A stretch of DNA of 26,369 nt from Brevibacillus sp. (GTDB lineage Bacteria; Bacillota; Bacilli; Brevibacillales; Brevibacillaceae), in assembly GCA_029240815.1 (NCBI GenBank), contig JARDZO010000047.1, positions 1 through 26,369 of the forward strand. The letters run 5' to 3'. The notes under the pieces are model-generated. The model did no database searches and had not been told where the DNA came from. It was given only the letters and a program-made list of their open reading frames with translations. The position numbers and the translations under genes are program-made. Positions 7,983 to 15,058 of the stretch are shown here, piece after piece. The first letter of the stretch is position 1, and the number at the start of each line of letters is the position of its first letter.

Positions 7983-9299
7983 CTACATGAGCGCCACTTT
8001 TGTACCCTTATTCAAAATATTTTGATAATCGATGTAGTCATATATATCTGCTTCAATAACATCGCCAAAGGACTTCAATTCATCCAGTGAGAGCTCTTCT
8101 ATGCCTTTGTCGTGATCCTCGCAATAGATGACGACAGAGCCTACGATACTATGAGCGTCACGAAAAGCGATTCCCTTTTTCACTAGGTAATCGGCAAGTT
8201 CTGTTGCGTTCAAGAAACCCTTTTTCACCGATTTTTCCATATTTTCGATCTTTACTTTCATAGAAGCGATCATTTTTGACATGATCTTAAGGCATGACAT
8301 CGTTGTATCCAATGCATTAAAAAACGCTTCCTTATCTTCTTGCATGTCTTTGTTGTAAGCCAATGGCAAGCCCTTCATGGTAGTCAGCAAGGAAACGAGG
8401 GAACCGTAAACCCGACCTGTTTTTCCACGAATCAGTTCTGCTGCATCCGGATTTTTCTTCTGCGGCATAATACTGCTTCCAGTCGCATACGCATCGTCGA
8501 TTTCAATGAATTTGAACTCTTGGCTACTCCATAGAATCAGTTCTTCGCTCAGTCTGCTTACATGCATCATGATAATCGAGAAACATGACATCAGCTCCAG
8601 CAAGTAGTCCCTGTCACTGACTCCGTCGATGAAGTTGTCGACAGGCTTTGCAAAGTCAAGTTCTCGCGCTGTCATTTCCCGATCAATAGCATGAGTCGTC
8701 CCGGCTAGCGCTCCGCATCCAAGAGGGCTCTCATTCAAAATGTCCAAAGCATTCAAGAGTCTCTTTTTATCTCTAGCAAGCATTTGGTAGTAAGCCATCA
8801 AATGGTGCTTCATCGTAACGACCTGTGCCCGTTGCAAATGCGTATAGCCTGGCATGATCACAGGGTTTTCGTTTGCCTTCTTTTCCAGGCTTTCTTGAAG
8901 TTCTTCGATAATGACAACTACTTCTCGTGCTTTTCTTTTCGCGTACAAGCGAATATCTACAGCAACCTGGTCATTTCTGCTTCGAGCTGTATGTAGCTTT
9001 TTGCCAGTATCCCCTATTCGCTGAGTCAGATTGCTCTCTACGAAACTATGGATATCTTCGTAATTCCCCTCAATCGTAAGGGTAGCGTTTTCAATGTCTC
9101 GTAGAATGGAGTTCAATCCATCGAGGATCTTGTCGCCTTCTTCCTGAGTGAGGATGGCACACTGAACGAGCATGTTCACATGTGCAATACTGCCTGAGAT
9201 GTCCTCAAAATACATTCTTTTGTCTACTTGCAGTGAACTATTGAAATCCTCCATTAGTTTGTTTTCTTCCTTCCGAAAACGCCCTCCCCAAAGCTTCAT
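7983..9299 (-). CDS. Argininosuccinate lyase-like C-N lyase (orphan ArgH paralogue)
   Basis: 438 residues, slightly shorter than typical ArgH (about 460). The aspartase/fumarase superfamily hallmarks are intact: KLHTARSRNDQVAVD (about 101-115), MPGYTHLQRAQ with H154, and the signature GSSIMPQKKNPD with the expected catalytic S276. Known members eliminate fumarate from N-substituted aspartates (argininosuccinate, adenylosuccinate, EDDS). There is no argG or other arginine gene here; it is instead the first gene of a catabolic operon with importer and ring-hydrolase genes. A catabolic N-succinyl/aspartate-adduct lyase is therefore more likely than arginine synthesis, though a second ArgH cannot be excluded. 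GGAGGAG precedes the ATG. Confidence 0.85.
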   Translation of the reverse strand: MKLWGGRFRKEENKLMEDFNSSLQVDKRMYFEDISGSIAHVNMLVQCAILTQEEGDKILDGLNSILRDIENATLTIEGNYEDIHSFVESNLTQRIGDTGKKLHTARSRNDQVAVDIRLYAKRKAREVVVIIEELQESLEKKANENPVIMPGYTHLQRAQVVTMKHHLMAYYQMLARDKKRLLNALDILNESPLGCGALAGTTHAIDREMTARELDFAKPVDNFIDGVSDRDYLLELMSCFSIIMMHVSRLSEELILWSSQEFKFIEIDDAYATGSSIMPQKKNPDAAELIRGKTGRVYGSLVSLLTTMKGLPLAYNKDMQEDKEAFFNALDTTMSCLKIMSKMIASMKVKIENMEKSVKKGFLNATELADYLVKKGIAFRDAHSIVGSVVIYCEDHDKGIEELSLDELKSFGDVIEADIYDYIDYQNILNKGTKVALM

Positions 9300-9360
9300 T
9301 GCCGAAACTCCTCCTCAGTTCCCTACGAACTTACATTCAAATGAATAACTGGAAAATATA

Positions 9361-9385
9361 AGGGTCATTTAAGGGTATTGACCCT
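9361..9385. promoter_or_regulatory. Operator-like dyad at the operon A promoter
   Basis: Inverted arms AGGGTCA (9361-9367) and TGACCCT (9379-9385) flank an 11-nt spacer containing TTAAGGGTAT. The dyad lies immediately downstream of the predicted -10 hexamer, at about +1 to +25. Its 20-base core (9363-9382) is identical at 17 positions to 14976-14995 upstream of operon B, with the same centre of symmetry. This placement fits a repressor. Which protein binds is inferred; the adjacent winged-helix regulator is the first candidate. Confidence 0.7.
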
Positions 9386-9392
9386 ATAAAAC

Positions 9393-9421
9393 ATGATACT
9401 TACTCTGTATGATTATTTCAA
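9393..9421 (-). promoter_or_regulatory. Sigma-A promoter of operon A
   Basis: On the minus strand TTGAAA (9416-9421) and TATCAT (9393-9398) are separated by exactly 17 bp. It is the best promoter match in this interval, followed at once by the dyad at 9361-9385 and an untranslated leader of about 85 nt before argH-like translation. Confidence 0.75.
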
Positions 9422-9442
9422 TCATTTTTTACTTTCAGACAA

Positions 9443-9488
9443 GAAAAAAAACAGCCATTGCAGAGAACCTCCTGCACCGGCTGTTTTT
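9443..9488 (-). terminator. Rho-independent terminator of operon B
   Basis: AAAAACAGCC (9447-9456) pairs with GGCTGTTTTT (9479-9488), with an inner GCAG/CTGC pair. On the minus strand it is followed by a run of T, directly after the amidohydrolase stop. It separates operon B from the operon A promoter. Confidence 0.85.
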
Positions 9489-9496
9489 CTGCGTCA

Positions 9497-10924
9497 TTAT
9501 AAATAATCTGCCCTCATCATTTTGACAAGATCACTTTCCGACACCACAATATCTTCATGAGCTCTTTGTGTTATTTGATTCACTACACCTTGCACAGATA
9601 CAATGGACTGTCTTTCGTCTAGGGTAAGCAGTTTCCGATCCTCCATCACGATACGACCATCGATGATGACCGTTTCTACCTCATGCCCTCGGGCTGCGTA
9701 TACCAGATTCGGTACGATATTGCGAATAGGATCGCTAATCAACGGGCGCAAACCAGGTTCATCTAGATTCACAATGATGATATCGCCTTTTTTCCCTTTG
9801 GTAAGCGTACCGATTTCGTGGTCAAGCCCAATTGCCTTTGCCGCTTCTACTGTAGAAAGCCTGAGCGACAACCAAGCAGGGAACGCTTTGGGGTCGGCTC
9901 GTTTTACCTTGTTTAAAATGGCGGCAAACTTCATTTCGTTAAACATATTGATGCTATTATTGCCTGCAGCTGAATCCGTTCCCAGCGCAACCGTGCCTCC
10001 TGCTTCAACAAAATCCAATACAGGCGGGACGAGACCGTCAATAATCGCGATCGCACCCGGACAATACATCATGGATGCCCCTTTGCCGGTGAGAAGTCTG
10101 ATTTCTTCTATGGATGCTTCGGTCAAATGAACGGCTAGTAATCGATGATCGAGATAGCCCCACTCGTCTAGAGCGGAGATAGTTCGCTTGCCATACCGTT
10201 TGATCATTTGGTCGATTTCCCTGTCTCCCTGCGCTACATGCATATGGATCTTGGTGTTGTATCTCTCCGCCAGATTCTTTACTTCCAGCAATAATTCCTT
10301 ACTCATCATGTCAGGGGCTTGAGGGCCAAGCAGGCACGTAATCCTCCCGTTTTCACGTTCATGCCACTGTTCCATCAGGCGGATGTTTTTCTGCAGCTTT
10401 CTTTGCCCCACTGACGGGTCAAATGGATACAGTTCTCCTACAGGCAAAGTACCAATCGAATCAGGCAGCTCATTGACTACTTCCGCTACTCTTGCTCTTG
10501 CCCCGATTTTTACGTAATTGGCTACAATTTCGTTCATCGGGGTCTCAAAATCACAGAAGGTAGTTGTTCCACTCTTCACACCCTCGATGATGCTTAACAG
10601 TGAACCATGTACGCGTTCTTCCTCCCGCGTATGTTTCGCCAGGGGCCACAGTCCCTTTTGCATCCAATGTGACATATCCTGAGCCATCCCTCTAAACAAA
10701 GCCCCTGCCGAGTGAAGATGTGCATTGATCAACCCCGGCATGACTACCTTATCCGTAGCATCGATCACTCTGTCAGCCCTGTATGTCGATAGGATCTCGT
10801 AAGTAGTTCCTGTCCCCACGATGATATTGCCCTTAATCGCGACAGCACCGTTCTCGATCATGCCGACTCCCTTGCCCTCCATCGTCATGAGAAACGCGTT
10901 CGCGATAATCATATCTACTTTCAT
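9497..10924 (-). CDS. Amidohydrolase, ATZ/TRZ-type (deaminase or chlorohydrolase superfamily), copy 2
   Basis: 475 residues from the ATG at 10922-10924, which has AGGGG upstream; an ATG 27 nt earlier would add residues absent from the twin. Metal-site elements: NAHLH (H69, H71), IHMHVAQ (H229), AVHLTE (H266) and ALGTDSAAGNN (D317). In characterised relatives (TM0936 SAH deaminase, AtzA) a Glu follows the third metal His by three residues and acts as proton shuttle; here it is Gln (Q232). GTTTFCDF and FNEMKFAAILNKV are further family blocks. It is colinear, without gaps, with the protein at 13360-14787. Likely reaction is hydrolytic deamination or dechlorination-type substitution on a nitrogen heterocycle; substrate unknown. 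It closes operon B, 51 nt after the ATPase. Confidence 0.85.
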   Translation of the reverse strand: MKVDMIIANAFLMTMEGKGVGMIENGAVAIKGNIIVGTGTTYEILSTYRADRVIDATDKVVMPGLINAHLHSAGALFRGMAQDMSHWMQKGLWPLAKHTREEERVHGSLLSIIEGVKSGTTTFCDFETPMNEIVANYVKIGARARVAEVVNELPDSIGTLPVGELYPFDPSVGQRKLQKNIRLMEQWHERENGRITCLLGPQAPDMMSKELLLEVKNLAERYNTKIHMHVAQGDREIDQMIKRYGKRTISALDEWGYLDHRLLAVHLTEASIEEIRLLTGKGASMMYCPGAIAIIDGLVPPVLDFVEAGGTVALGTDSAAGNNSINMFNEMKFAAILNKVKRADPKAFPAWLSLRLSTVEAAKAIGLDHEIGTLTKGKKGDIIIVNLDEPGLRPLISDPIRNIVPNLVYAARGHEVETVIIDGRIVMEDRKLLTLDERQSIVSVQGVVNQITQRAHEDIVVSESDLVKMMRADYL

Positions 10925-10975
10925 AGGGTCCCCTATCTGCTGAAAAATCATTTTACTTGAATTCTTCAGCGTTCT

Positions 10976-11704
10976 TTAATGGTGCAGTACTTTTGCCAGG
11001 AAATCCTTGGCCCTATCGGTGTCGGGATTCGTAAAAAACTTCTCCGGCGGTGCTACTTCTACAATTTTTCCTTCTGCCATAAATACGATCTCATTGCATA
11101 TTTCTCTGGCAAATCCCATCTCATGGGTCACTACTACCATCGTCATACCTGTTGATGCCAAATGACGTATGGCATCCAATACTTCTTTAATCATTTCCGG
11201 GTCAAGTGCTGATGTCGGTTCATCAAACAGCATCACCTTTGGGTCCATTGCCAGCGCACGAGCAATCGCAACCCTTTGCTGCTGTCCACCAGAAAGCTGC
11301 CCTGGATAAGACGAAACCTTGCCACCCAATCCCAATGAAGTAAGCAGCGACTTGGCTTTCTCTTCCGCTTCTTCCTTATTTGCTTTTTTTACGTGAATTG
11401 GAGCTACGCTCACGTTTTCTAATGCAGTCAGATGAGGATAGAGATTAAAGGATTGGAATACGAACCCAATATTTGTCCGAAGGTTATTGATATCTGTTTT
11501 TTTCTCATGAACTCGAACACCGTCTACTGTGATTTCACCCTCCTGAATACTCTCCAGTGCGTTTATGGAGCGAATCAGCGTACTTTTCCCCGCTCCGCTG
11601 GGCCCGATCAATGCATAAATATGGGACTGGGGAATTTCCAAATGAATATTTTGCAGCACTTTATGGTTTCCGTAGAATTTTGAAACATCTTTGATGGAAA
11701 TCAC
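10976..11704 (-). CDS. Polar amino acid-type ABC importer ATPase, operon B
   Basis: 242-residue GlnQ-like ATPase with Walker [10 protein letters not shown] (about residues 33-41), Q-loop [14 protein letters not shown], signature [17 protein letters not shown], Walker [15 protein letters not shown] and switch His in VVVTHEM. The start codon is GTG (11702-11704) behind a strong GGAGGAG. It is a second, separate importer system from the one in operon A, with its own permease and binding protein. Confidence 0.9.
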   Translation of the reverse strand: MISIKDVSKFYGNHKVLQNIHLEIPQSHIYALIGPSGAGKSTLIRSINALESIQEGEITVDGVRVHEKKTDINNLRTNIGFVFQSFNLYPHLTALENVSVAPIHVKKANKEEAEEKAKSLLTSLGLGGKVSSYPGQLSGGQQQRVAIARALAMDPKVMLFDEPTSALDPEMIKEVLDAIRHLASTGMTMVVVTHEMGFAREICNEIVFMAEGKIVEVAPPEKFFTNPDTDRAKDFLAKVLHH

Positions 11705-11772
11705 GGGACTCCTCCTTCGCTTTATCCAAATTTTCCTTAGATGCCATGTAACGCACCCTATTGTTCCAGGTG

Positions 11773-12426
11773 CTATTCAACGAGTCGATACCTTCTCTCC
11801 AGATAGCCGATCAACAGCGAAAGCGAAAACGTGATGACAAAGTAGATCAGCGCGATAAACGTCCACACTTCCAGTGAGCGGAACGTAGTCGCCACTAGGT
11901 TTTTACCGACTAACGTGAGATCGATAACAGAGATCGTGGATACCAAGGAAGAATCCTTGATGAGAATGATGAATTGTGATGCCATGGGTGGCAGTACGCG
12001 GCGAAAGGCTTGTGGCAGGATGATCAGCTTCATCGCCTGCAAATAAGACATGCCTGACGAACGGGCGGCCTCCATCTGTCCACGCGGGACCGACTGAATA
12101 CCAGCCCGGACGATTTCGGCAATGAACGCACCCGAAAAGAAAGCAAGTCCAATAACTGCCGACCAATATTCGCCCAATTTCAAAACCTTTCCCATCACAA
12201 AGTAAATCCAAATCAATAGAACCAATAATGGTACACCCCGGATAAACTCCACATACGCTGTCGCAAACCAAGAGAGTACTTTATTGTGCGACACCCGCAG
12301 CAGACCTGCAAACACACCAATCGGAATGCTTAAAAGCAAGGAAAAAAAGGAGATTTCCAACGTCAGCCAAATTCCTTCTAAAAAAAGATCGATATTATCA
12401 GGGATTACGCTCCAGTCGTATGTCAT
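11773..12426 (-). CDS. Polar amino acid-type ABC importer permease, operon B
   Basis: 217-residue membrane protein with several hydrophobic helices and the EAA coupling loop EAARSSGMSYLQAMKLIILP (about residues 121-140). GGAGGG precedes the ATG. It lies between its binding protein and its ATPase with gaps of about 70 nt on each side, longer than in operon A. Confidence 0.9.
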   Translation of the reverse strand: MTYDWSVIPDNIDLFLEGIWLTLEISFFSLLLSIPIGVFAGLLRVSHNKVLSWFATAYVEFIRGVPLLVLLIWIYFVMGKVLKLGEYWSAVIGLAFFSGAFIAEIVRAGIQSVPRGQMEAARSSGMSYLQAMKLIILPQAFRRVLPPMASQFIILIKDSSLVSTISVIDLTLVGKNLVATTFRSLEVWTFIALIYFVITFSLSLLIGYLERRYRLVE

Positions 12427-12502
12427 CGATTGCCCTCCAACTACATTCTCTGTCTTTGAAATAGGGGGTTTGTCGTTATCTTTTCAACCTATTGTCAGAA
12501 TG

Positions 12503-13324
12503 TTACTTTTTCTGTTCTACTTCGCTTAGCCAATCATTCGTCTCAAACCATTTCTTATGAGAGGCTAGGTCAGCTGGACTGTTCTTGTAAGAATCCAGAA
12601 AAGAGTTTATCCATATCTGTGTTCTCACATCATTTAGTTTCATTGCGATGCCCAGGTTTTCCGTAGAAATTAAATTGTAAATTCCGCGAACGGTATCCGG
12701 GTACATCATTTCATAAACGCGAACAGCTGTTTCATCGTAAATCAGCCCATCGGCTTGTCCCTGAGATACAGCCATTGCAGCATTTGTCAGACTGTCATAA
12801 TCAAGGATATTTGCTTGTTTAATGATGTTTTTGGCCAGAAGCGCACCAGTCGTACCTTGCGAAACGGCTATTTTCTTGCCAGTCTTGTCCAAGTCTTCCC
12901 ACGATTTCGTCGATGAATCCGTCTTCGGTACCATGAGAATCGCACCGGTAGAATAGTACGGTTCGCTAAAGGTTACGGCAAGTGCTCGGTCCCCACGGAT
13001 GGTCATTGCAGATAGAATGATATCGATATCACCATTTTGCAGCGCCGGAATCAACGCACTGAACTCGAACTGCTTAAACTCGACTTCAACTTTCAGAACT
13101 TCCGCCATCGCCTTTGCCAAGTCAACCTCATAGCCTACCCAATTCCCCTTTTTATCCTTTACGTGAAACGGGATGTCACCTGAACCGAACCCGACGACCA
13201 GCTTTTTCTTTTCCTGGATTTTTTCAATGGTCGATTTTTCTTGGGAGATTGAACCCGTTTCCTGAGAACATCCTGTTACCATGAGCATGAGAAACGTTAA
13301 AAATACGAGTAGCCCTTTTTTCAT
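12503..13324 (-). CDS. Extracellular solute-binding lipoprotein, family 3, operon B
   Basis: 273 residues. A short signal segment MKKGLLVFLTFLMLMVTGC ends in a lipobox with C19. The mature domain shows GFGSGDIPFHVKDKKGNWVGYEVD, DIDIILSAMTIRGDRALAVTFSEPY and AVSQGTTGALL, the SBP_bac_3 pattern, with ILSAMTIRGDR as the likely amino/carboxylate-binding strip. The sequence is clearly different from the binding protein of operon A, so the two importers probably take different but related ligands. GAGGT precedes the ATG. Confidence 0.9.
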   Translation of the reverse strand: MKKGLLVFLTFLMLMVTGCSQETGSISQEKSTIEKIQEKKKLVVGFGSGDIPFHVKDKKGNWVGYEVDLAKAMAEVLKVEVEFKQFEFSALIPALQNGDIDIILSAMTIRGDRALAVTFSEPYYSTGAILMVPKTDSSTKSWEDLDKTGKKIAVSQGTTGALLAKNIIKQANILDYDSLTNAAMAVSQGQADGLIYDETAVRVYEMMYPDTVRGIYNLISTENLGIAMKLNDVRTQIWINSFLDSYKNSPADLASHKKWFETNDWLSEVEQKK

Positions 13325-13359
13325 CCGTCATTACCTCTTTTCTATTGAATGTTATTTGA

Positions 13360-14787
13360 TTACAGATAGCCATTTTGCATCATGTGTAAAATATCGCTTT
13401 GTGCATGCTGGATGTCTGCACGTGCTCGCTGCGCGATTTGATTTGCTGCCTGCTGCGCATCTTGAACAACCTGACCCTCGTCAACTCTTTGCATTCGACG
13501 ATTTTCCATGATGAATTGGCCATCGATGATCACCGTTTCTACTTCGTTTCCTTTGGCGGCGTAAACCAGATTGGGGACAATGTTTCGTATCGGATCGGTA
13601 ATGATCGGACAAAGGTTTGGCTCCTGCAAATTGATGAGGATGAGATCTGCTTTTTTCCCTTTGGTGATACTTCCGATCTGATGATCCAGGCCAATCGCTT
13701 TTGCCGATTCGATCGTAGCCATTCTCAGCGCCATCCATGCCGGAAAGACTTTTGGATCGGAATATTTCACTTTGTTTAAAATAGCGGCAAATTTCATCTC
13801 GTTAAACATATTATTGCAGTTATTTCCAGGAGCCTGATCGGATCCAAGTGCCGCATGTCCACCCGCCTCCAGAAAATCCATAACCGGCGGTACCAGCCCA
13901 TCTATGATTCCAATGCTGCCCGCGCAATAAATCATAGACGCGCCCCGTTGTGCTACTAGCCGTGTCTCTTCACGGGTGGCTTCAGTGAGGTGAACCGCAA
14001 TCAATCGGTCGTTCAGATAACCCAACTCATCGAGAAAAGGAATGGACCTCTTGTTGTATCGCTTCACCATTTGATTGATTTCCCTGTCTCCTTGAGCGAC
14101 GTGCATGTGAATTCTTGTATCGTATCGTTCCGACAATGCCTTTATGTGCATCATCAGTTCCACACGCATCATGTCAGGGCCTTGTGGTCCTAACAGGCAG
14201 GTAATCCGACCATTTTCCTTCTCATGCCACTCTTCGATCAAGCGGATATTCTCCTGCAGCTTCCACTCTCCAATAGACGGATCGAGAGGATACAACTCGC
14301 CGACAGGAACCGATGTAATATCGTCTGGCATCTCATTGACCGTTTGAGCCACTCTCGCTCTTGCCCCAATCTTCTTGTAATTGCCGACTATCTTGTTCAT
14401 GCCGTGGTCAAAATCACAAAACGTAGTAGTACCGGCCTTAATTCCCTCAATGATGTTGAGCATGGAGCCCTTTACGGCTTCGTCTTCTTCGGTATTTTTT
14501 TTAAATGGCCACAAGCCTTTTTGCATCCAATGGGACATATCCTGGGCAGCCCCTCTGAAAAGAGAGAGACCCGTATGAATGTGGGCGTCGATTAAACCAG
14601 GCATCACTAATTTCCCTGTTGCATCAATCAATCGGTCGGCCGTATATGACGTAACAATTTCATCAGTGGGACCTACGTCCAATATGGAATCTCCCTTAAT
14701 TGCTACAGCACCATTCTCAATCATTCCTACGCCTTTACCTTCCATGGTCATGATGAATGCGTTTGCAACTATCAGATCTGCTTTCAC
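13360..14787 (-). CDS. Amidohydrolase, ATZ/TRZ-type, copy 1
   Basis: 475 residues, same length as and colinear with the protein at 9497-10924; the first 30 residues are nearly identical. Metal-site elements: DAHIH (H69, H71), IHMHVAQ (H229), AVHLTE (H266) and ALGSDQAPGNN (D317). It shares the Gln at 232 in place of the usual catalytic Glu. The twins differ next to the metal Asp (DQAP versus DSAA) and after HxH (TGLS versus SAGA), so substrate preference may have diverged. Translation starts at a GTG (14785-14787) behind GGGGG. It is the first gene of operon B, with the twin as the last gene, so the two bracket an importer. Confidence 0.85.
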   Translation of the reverse strand: MKADLIVANAFIMTMEGKGVGMIENGAVAIKGDSILDVGPTDEIVTSYTADRLIDATGKLVMPGLIDAHIHTGLSLFRGAAQDMSHWMQKGLWPFKKNTEEDEAVKGSMLNIIEGIKAGTTTFCDFDHGMNKIVGNYKKIGARARVAQTVNEMPDDITSVPVGELYPLDPSIGEWKLQENIRLIEEWHEKENGRITCLLGPQGPDMMRVELMMHIKALSERYDTRIHMHVAQGDREINQMVKRYNKRSIPFLDELGYLNDRLIAVHLTEATREETRLVAQRGASMIYCAGSIGIIDGLVPPVMDFLEAGGHAALGSDQAPGNNCNNMFNEMKFAAILNKVKYSDPKVFPAWMALRMATIESAKAIGLDHQIGSITKGKKADLILINLQEPNLCPIITDPIRNIVPNLVYAAKGNEVETVIIDGQFIMENRRMQRVDEGQVVQDAQQAANQIAQRARADIQHAQSDILHMMQNGYL

Positions 14788-14855
14788 TGAAATCCCCCAT
14801 CATTGGTTATGGTTGGCTGCTCTTTCGCATGCCTTTTACACGATCTTAATATTAG

Positions 14856-14891
14856 AAATAGACTGAGTATTTTCCCTTGTCCAAATAGACT
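14856..14891. repeat. Direct repeat AAATAGACT in the operon B leader
   Basis: AAATAGACT occurs at 14856-14864 and 14883-14891, 27 bp apart, roughly in phase on the helix. It lies between the operator-like dyad and the operon B start codon. Function unknown; it may be a secondary protein-binding site. Confidence 0.4.
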
Positions 14892-14919
14892 AAATACTAA
14901 ATTCATTTTTGTCTTTTCA

Positions 14920-14939
14920 GATAAATCCCCTTATTTATC
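14920..14939. promoter_or_regulatory. Second dyad in the operon B leader
   Basis: GATAAAT and ATTTATC arms flank CCCCTT. Read on the minus strand, the centre is AAGGGG, resembling the AAGGGT centre of the shared dyads, but the arms are shifted by one base. It could be an auxiliary operator for the same regulator or an unrelated hairpin. Confidence 0.35.
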
Positions 14940-14975
14940 AAGCAGTGCATTTACTCTCTTCGTGATTTTTTTCAG

Positions 14976-14995
14976 GTAATTTAAGGGTAATTACT
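14976..14995. promoter_or_regulatory. Operator-like dyad upstream of operon B
   Basis: The 20-base stretch matches 17 of 20 positions of 9363-9382 and contains inverted arms GTAATT and AATTAC. It overlaps the predicted -10 and spacer of the operon B promoter, as expected for a repressor site. With the site at 9361-9385 it defines a two-operon regulon. Confidence 0.7.
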
Positions 14996-15007
14996 TATTT
15001 TCTCAAA
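14979..15007 (-). promoter_or_regulatory. Probable sigma-A promoter of operon B
   Basis: On the minus strand TTGAGA (15002-15007) and TAAATT (14979-14984) are separated by 17 bp. The -10 match is moderate. It lies right after the terminator of the permease gene and carries the shared dyad. A leader of about 190 nt before the start codon would follow, so an additional downstream promoter is possible. Confidence 0.5.
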
Positions 15008-15039
15008 GAAAAAAGCCCACCTGCAATATAGGTGGGCTG
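15006..15039 (-). terminator. Rho-independent terminator of the aminotransferase-YitT-permease operon
   Basis: AGCCCACCT (15015-15023) pairs with AGGTGGGCT (15031-15039). On the minus strand it is followed by TTTTTTCTT. It starts about 20 nt after the permease stop. Confidence 0.85.
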
Positions 15040-15058
15040 CTGGTGATTTGTTATACAA

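Noticed and set aside
7983..9299. Reading the ArgH-like gene as part of arginine biosynthesis
   Set aside because: No other arginine gene is nearby and it shares a promoter and operator with catabolic genes; kept open only as a secondary possibility.
10925..10951. Upstream ATG extending the second amidohydrolase by nine residues
   Set aside because: The ATG at 10924 has a good ribosome binding site and gives exact colinearity with the 475-residue twin.
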